Shown here: piece by piece, positions 52,661 to 57,895 of the stretch
Layout of the letters: every line of letters starts with the position of its first letter
How positions within the stretch are numbered: the first letter of the stretch is position 1
The notes under the pieces: generated by a model
Databases searched by the model: none
Seen by the model: the letters and a program-made list of their open reading frames with translations, nothing else
Told to the model about the DNA's origin: nothing
Position numbers and translations under genes: made by a program
Source of the DNA: Saccoglossus kowalevskii
Lineage: Eukaryota > Hemichordata > Enteropneusta > Harrimaniidae
Length of the DNA: 57,895 bases
Assembly: GCF_000003605.2 (NCBI RefSeq)
Contig: NW_003144124.1
Location: forward strand, 1-57,895
Reading direction: 5' to 3'

Positions 52661-53810
52661 AATCCATCCCCCTTGGCACAGATATAAGCTCACAGGATTT
52701 AGAGACCAGTATGGCTTTACATATTTTCTAATCCAACCCCCTTGGCACAGATATAAGCTCACAGGATTTAGAGACCAGTATGGCTTTACATATTTTCTAA
52801 TCCACCTCCCTTGGCACAGATATAAGCTTACAGGATTTAGAGACCAGTATGGCTTTACATATTTTCTAATCCAACTCCCTTGGCACAGATCTAAGCTCAC
52901 ATGATTTAGAGACCAGTATGGCTTTACATATTTTCTAATCCATCCCCCTTGGCACAGATGTAAGCTTACAGGATTTAGAGACCAGTATGGCTTTACATAT
53001 TTTCTAATCCACCTCCCTTGGCACAGATATAAGCTCACAGGATTTAGAGACCAGTATGGCTTTACATATTTTCTAATCCATCCCCCTTGGCACAGATATA
53101 AGCTCACAGGATTTAGAGACCAGTATGGCTTTACATATTTTCTAATCCAACCCCCTTGGCACAGATATAAGCTCACAGGATTTAGAGACCAGTATGGCTT
53201 TACATATTTTCTAATCCACCTCCCTTGGCACAGATATAAGCTTACAGGATTTAGAGACCAGTATGGCTTTACATATTTTTTAATCCAACTCCCTTGGCAC
53301 AGATCTAAGCTCACAGGATTTAGAGACCAGTATGGCTTTACATATTTTCTAATCCATCCCCCTTGGCACAGATGTAAGCTTACAGGATTTAGAGACCAGT
53401 ATGGCTTTACATATTTTCTAATCCACCTCCCTTGGCACAGATATAAGCTCACAGGATTTAGAGACCAGTATGGCTTTACATATTTTCTAATCCATCCCCC
53501 TTGGCACAGATATAAGCTCACAGGATTTAGAGACCAGTATGGCTTTACATATTTTCTAATCCAACCCCCTTGGCACAGATATAAGCTCACAGGATTTAGA
53601 GACCAGTATGGCTTTACATATTTTCTAATCCACCTCCCTTGGCACAGATATAAGCTTACAGGATTTAGAGACCAGTATGGCTTTACATATTTTCTAATCC
53701 AACTCCCTTGGCACAGATCTAAGCTCACAGGATTTAGAGACCAGTATGGCTTTACATATTTTCTAATCCATCCCCCTTGGCACAGATGTAAGCTTACAGG
53801 ATATAGAGAC
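52661..53810 (+). repeat. Run of 69-bp monomers in a 414-bp (6-mer) higher-order repeat
   Basis: cagatgtaag lies at 52957, 53371 and 53785, exactly 414 bp apart twice, so three successive hexamers are present. With the preceding short monomers this makes the longest stop-free frame in the window (minus strand, 52,232-53,728, 498 codons), which I attribute to the 3n period. Confidence 0.93.
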
Positions 53811-55016
53811 CAGTATGGCTTTACATATTTTCTAATCTATCCCTATCAGCCACTCACCTTTGCACAGTTCTAAGCTCACAGGATTTAGAGAGTAGTATGG
53901 CTTTACATATTTTCTAATCCATCCCTATCAGCCATCCACCTTGGCACTGATCTAAGCTTACAGGATTTAGAGACCAGTATGGCTTTACATATTTTCTAAT
54001 CCAACCCCCTTGGCACAGATATAAGCTCACAGGATTTAGAGACCAGTATGGCTTTACATATTTTCTAATCCACCTCCCTTGGCACAGATCTAAGCTCACA
54101 GGATTTAGAGACCAGTATGGCTTTACATATTTTCTAATCCATCCCTATCAGCCATCCACCTTTGCACAGATCTAAGCTCACTGGATTTAGAGTCTAGTAT
54201 GGCTTTACATATTTTCCAATACATCCCTATCAGCCATCCACCTTGGCACAGATCTAAGCTCACAGGATTTAGAGACTAGTATGGCTTTACATATTTTCTA
54301 ATCCATCCCTATCAGCCATCCACCTTGGCACAGATATAAGCTCACAGGATTTAGAGACCAGTATGGCTTTACATATTTTCTAATCCATCCATATCAGCCA
54401 TCCACCTTGGCACTGATCTAAGCTTACAGGATTTAGAGACCAGTATGGCTTTACATATTTTCTAATCCATCCCCCTTGGCACAGATCTAAGCTCACAGGA
54501 TTTAGAGACCAGTATGGCTTTACATATTTTCTAATCCATTCATATCAGCCATCCACCTTGGCACTGATCTAAGCTCACAGGATTTAGAGACCAGTATGGC
54601 TTTACATATTTTCTAATCCATCCCCCTTGGCACAGATATAAGCTTACAGTATTTAGAGACCAGTATGGCTTTACATATTTTCTAATCCAACTCCTTTGGC
54701 GCAGATCTAAGCTCACAGGATTTAGAGACCAGTATGGCTTTGCATATTTTCTAAACCATCCCCCTTGGCACAGATCTAAGCTTACAGGATTTAGAGAACA
54801 GTATGGCTTTACATATTTTCTAATCCATCCCTGTCAGCCATCCACTTTGGCATTGATCTAAGCACACAGGATTAGAGACCAGTGTGGCTTTACATATTTT
54901 CTAATCCATCCCTATCAGTCACCCGCCTTTGCACAGATCTAAGCTCACAGGATTTAGAGACTAGTATGGGCTTTACATATTTTTCTAATCCATCCCTATC
55001 AGCCATCCACCTTGGC
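53811..55016 (+). repeat. Mixed segment; 54,335-54,995 is copied at 56,815-57,475
   Basis: Rare variants agcttacagt (54641), tttgcatatttt (about 54,740), gagaacagt and ctaagcacacagg recur at offset 2,480. A small indel cluster (gtatgggctttac, tttttctaatcc) lies near 54,967-54,986. Confidence 0.88.
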
Positions 55017-55970
55017 ACAGATATAAGCTCACAGGATTTAGAGACCAGTATGGCTTAACATATTTTCTAATCCATCCCTATCAGCCATCCATCTTGGCAC
55101 AGATATAAGCTCACAGGATTTAGAGACCAGTATGGCTTTACATATTTTCTAATCCATCCCTATCAGCCATCCACCTTGGCACAGATCTAAGCTCACAGGA
55201 TTTAGAGACTATTATGGCTTTACATATTTTCTAATCCATCCCTATCAGCCATCCACCTTTGCACAGATCTAAGCTCACAGGATTTAGAGACTAGTATGGC
55301 TTTACATATTTTCTAATCCATCCCTATCAGCCATCCACCTTGGCACAGATATAAGCTCACAGGATTTAGAGACCAATATGGCTTTACATATTTTCTAATC
55401 CATCCCTAGCAGCCACCCACCTTGGCACAGATATAAGCTCACAGGATTTAGAGACCAGTATGGCTTTACATATTTTCTAATCCATCCCTATCAGCCATCC
55501 ACCTTGGCACAGATCTAAGCTCACAGGATTTAGAGACTAGTATGGCTTTACATATTTTCTAATCCATCCCTATCAGCCATCCACCTTTGCACAGATCTAA
55601 GCTCACAGGATTTAGAGACTAGTATGGCTTTACATATTTTCTAATCCATCCCTATCAGCCATCCACCTTGGCACAGATATAAGCTCACAGGATTTAGAGA
55701 CCAATATGGCTTTACATATTTTCTAATCCATCCCTAGCAGCCACCCACCTTGGCACAGATATAAGCTCACAGGATTTAGAGACCAGTATGGCTTTACATA
55801 TTTTCTAATCCATCCCTATCAGCCATCCATCTTGGCACTGATCTAAGCTCACAGGATTAGAGACCAGTATGGCTTTACATATTTTCTAATCCATCCCTAT
55901 CAGCCATCCACCTTGGCACTGATCTAAGCTCACAGGATTTAGAGACCAGTATGGCTTTACATATTTTCTA
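55017..55970 (+). repeat. Run of 82-bp monomers
   Basis: The first 650 bp match 42,181-42,830 at offset 12,836. The gactagt, caccttt and gaccaatatgg/ctagcagccaccc monomers then repeat. Confidence 0.88.
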
Positions 55971-56814
55971 ATCCATCCCCCTTGGCACAGATATAAGCTC
56001 ACAGGATTTAGATACCAGTATGGCATTTACATATTTTCTAATCCACCTCCCTTGGCACAGATCTAAGCTCACAGGATTTAGAGACCAGTATGGCTTTACA
56101 TATTTTCTAATCCATCCCCCTTGGCACAGATATAAGCTCACAGGATTTAGAGACCTGTATGGCTTTACATATTTTCTAATTCATCCACCATTCCACAGAT
56201 CTAAGCTCACAGGATTTAGAGACCTGTATTACTTTACATATTTTCTAATCCATCCCTATCAGCCATCCATCTTGGCACTGATCTAAGCTCACAGGATTAG
56301 AGACCAGTATAGCTTTACATATTTTCTAATCCATCCCTATCAGCCATCCATCTTGGCACTGATCTAAGCTCACAGGATTTAGAGACCAGTATGGCTTTAC
56401 ATATTTTCTAATCCATTCCCCTTGGCACAGATATAAGCTCACAGGATTTAGAGACCAGTATGGCTTTACATATTTTCTAATCCATCCCTATCAGCCATCC
56501 ACCTTGCCACAGATATAAGCTCACAGGATTTAGAGACCAGTATGGCTTTACATATTTTCTAGTCCATCCCTATCAGCCATCAACCTTGGCACTGATCTAA
56601 GCTCACAGGATTATAGACCTGTATGGCTTTACATATTTTCTAATCCATCCCCCTTGGCACAGATAATTTCATAGGATTCAGAGACCAGTATGGCTTAACA
56701 TATTTTCTAATCCATCCCTATCAGCAATCCATCTTGGCACAGATCTAAGCTTACAGGATTTAGAGAGCAGTATGGCTTTACATATTTTCTAATCCATCCC
56801 TCCTTGGCACAGAT
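55971..56814 (+). repeat. Mixed segment with 80-bp marker
   Basis: Short monomers with gataccagt and an inserted a (tatggcatttac near 56,020), ccaccattccac, gtattactttac, then ttgccac, tagtcc, ggattatagacctg and the marker at 56660. A plus-strand open frame at 56,020-56,286 starts only because the inserted base creates an ATG context; it is not a gene. Confidence 0.86.
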
Positions 56815-57895
56815 ATAAGCTCACAGGATTTAAGAGACCAGTATGGCTTTACTTATTTTCTAATCCATCCATATCAGCCATCCACCTTGGCACTGATCTA
56901 AGCTTACAGGATTTAGAGACCAGTATGGCTTTACATATTTTCTAATCCATCCCCCTTGGCACAGATCTAAGCTCACAGGATTTAGAGACCAGTATGGCTT
57001 TACATATTTTCTAATCCATTCATATCAGCCATCCACCTTGGCACTGATCTAAGCTCACAGGATTTAGAGACCAGTATGGCTTTACATATTTTCTAATCCA
57101 TCCCCCTTGGCACAGATATAAGCTTACAGTATTTAGAGACCAGTATGGCTTTACATATTTTCTAATCCAACTCCCTTGGCGCAGATCTAAGCTCACAGGA
57201 TTTAGAGACCAGTATGGCTTTGCATATTTTCTAAACCATCCCCCTTGGCACAGATCTAAGCTTACAGGATTTAGAGAACAGTATGGCTTTACATATTTTC
57301 TAATCCATCCCTGTCAGCCATCCACTTTGGCACTGATCTAAGCACACAGGATTAGAGACCAGTGTGGCTTTACATATTTTCTAATCCATCCCTATCAGTC
57401 ACCCGCCTTTGCACAGATCTAAGCTCACAGGATTTAGAGACTAGTATGGCTTTACATATTTTCTAATCCATTCCTATCAGCCATCCATCTTGGCACAGAT
57501 CTAAGCTTACAGGATTTAGAGACCAGTATGGCTTAACATATTTTCTAATCCATCTCTATCAGCCATCCATCTTGGCACAGATCTAAGCTTACAGGATTTA
57601 GAGACCAGTATGGCTTTACATATTTTCTAATCCATCCCTATCAGCCATCAACCTTGGCACTGATCTAAGCTCACAGGATTAGAGACCTGTATGGCTTTAC
57701 ATATTTTCTAATCCATCCCCCTTGGCACAGATAATTTCATAGGATTCAGAGACCAGTATGGCTTAATATATTTTCTAATCCATCCCTATCAGCCATCCAT
57801 CTTGGCACAGATCTAAGCTTACAGGATTTAGAGACCAGTATGGCTTTACATATTTTCTAATCCATCCCTATCAGCCACCCACCTTGCACATGATG
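56815..57895 (+). repeat. Copy of 54.34-55.0 kb, then copy of the deleted unit at 33.7 kb
   Basis: Offset 2,480 from 54,335 until about 57,475, then offset 23,692 from 33,706 until about 57,600, then a marker at 57728 reading gcttaatat. The last bases (ccttgcacatgatg) depart from the expected cctttgcacagatc and may be a low-quality edge. Confidence 0.87.

Larger units (their letters stand above)
1..57895 (+). repeat. Satellite DNA array filling the whole window
   Basis: Every line of the window is a copy of the same monomer in the same orientation. The near-invariant core reads gtatggctttacatatttt followed by ctaatcca; the variable part is a spacer, then ttggcac, then agatataagctcacagg or a close variant. 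Monomer length from ttggcac to ttggcac is 68-69 bp, 81-82 bp or 80 bp. The 69-bp form is about 41% GC by direct count. From the 22-monomer, 1,666-bp unit I estimate about 760 copies. The array runs off both ends of the window, so its true size is unknown. No promoter, RNA gene or protein gene is supported anywhere in it. I recognise no named satellite family. Confidence 0.98.

Noticed and set aside
52232-53728. 498-codon open frame on the minus strand, the longest in the window, as a repeat-protein gene
   Set aside because: It is a 23-codon unit repeated because the DNA period is 69 bp. Its start is a GTG that occurs in every unit, it ends at the next long monomer, and the same DNA is open on the other strand.
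56020-56286. Plus-strand open frame of 88 codons
   Set aside because: The ATG arises from one inserted base in a monomer; the rest is the plus-strand 23-codon unit.
1-57895. CRISPR array (repeats with spacers)
   Set aside because: There are no unique spacers. The variable segment comes from a small set of recurring variants and the whole monomer is repeated.
1-57895. Minisatellite inside a gene, encoding a repetitive secreted or surface protein
   Set aside because: 82-bp and 81-bp monomers break every frame throughout the array, and no non-repeat coding sequence flanks it.
1-57895. Centromere identity through a CENP-B box
   Set aside because: No copy of the motif or its required CpG positions is visible. 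Centromere function cannot be inferred from sequence here.
1-57895. Inverted repeats or palindromic arms
   Set aside because: All monomers read in the same direction; only 6-bp restriction-site palindromes are present.
57880-57895. Array boundary at the right end (ccttgcacatgatg)
   Set aside because: Only a few bases depart from the monomer; too short to call a junction with unique DNA and possibly a sequence-edge error.

Overview
The whole 57,895-base window is one head-to-tail tandem satellite array. I found no position outside the repeat: no unique flanking sequence, no gene I would defend, no tRNA or rRNA, no transposon, no CRISPR array, no telomere repeat, and no change of repeat orientation. 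An uninterrupted low-copy-free satellite of this length points to a eukaryotic chromosome (centromeric, pericentromeric, subtelomeric or other heterochromatin). The sequence alone does not tell me which species or which chromosomal location.

The monomer, measured from one 'ttggcac' to the next, comes in two main lengths. The short form is 69 bp (68 when 'ggattt' is 'ggatt'); the long form is 82 bp (or 81). They differ by a 13-bp spacer unit lying between two CCATCC direct repeats. A third class has a diverged core (cagataatttcatagg, followed by gcttaacat) and is 80 bp long; 29 copies punctuate the array. From the measured higher-order unit (1,666 bp for 22 monomers, about 75.7 bp each) I estimate about 760 monomers in the window.

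The layout is hierarchical. Runs of pure 69-bp monomers (about 2.1-2.6, 5.3-6.0, 9.85-10.3, 18.5-19.0, 19.9-20.5, 26.4-27.5, 34.8-35.4, 36.3-37.0, 39.4-40.9 and 52.3-53.8 kb) alternate with runs of 82-bp monomers (about 3.2-3.5, 4.75-5.3, 6.2-6.8, 7.5-8.0, 30.0-30.6, 42.3-43.4 and 55.0-55.9 kb) and with mixed segments holding the 80-bp marker. Higher-order periods measured from rare marker bases are 246 bp (3 long monomers), 414 bp (6 short), 552 bp (8 short), 846 bp (marker to marker), 1,095 bp (adjacent tandem duplication) and 1,666 bp (22 monomers). Blocks of 0.6-3 kb recur at distant sites with constant offsets (for example 2,480, 12,836, 14,717, 21,167, 22,806, 23,783, 26,770, 36,112 and 36,607 bp), sometimes in shuffled order. 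This is what repeated unequal exchange or segmental amplification within a satellite produces.

The many open reading frames, up to 498 codons on the minus strand, are a by-product of the 69-bp period. 69 = 3 x 23, so a stop-free frame in one monomer stays open through a whole short-monomer run, on both strands. Their 'starts' are mostly GTG codons recurring in every unit. I do not annotate them as genes. Several short clusters of single-base indels, above all 43,406-43,590, look like sequencing or assembly error and may mark unreliable joins. I found no previously undescribed gene system; what deserves attention is the higher-order repeat architecture.
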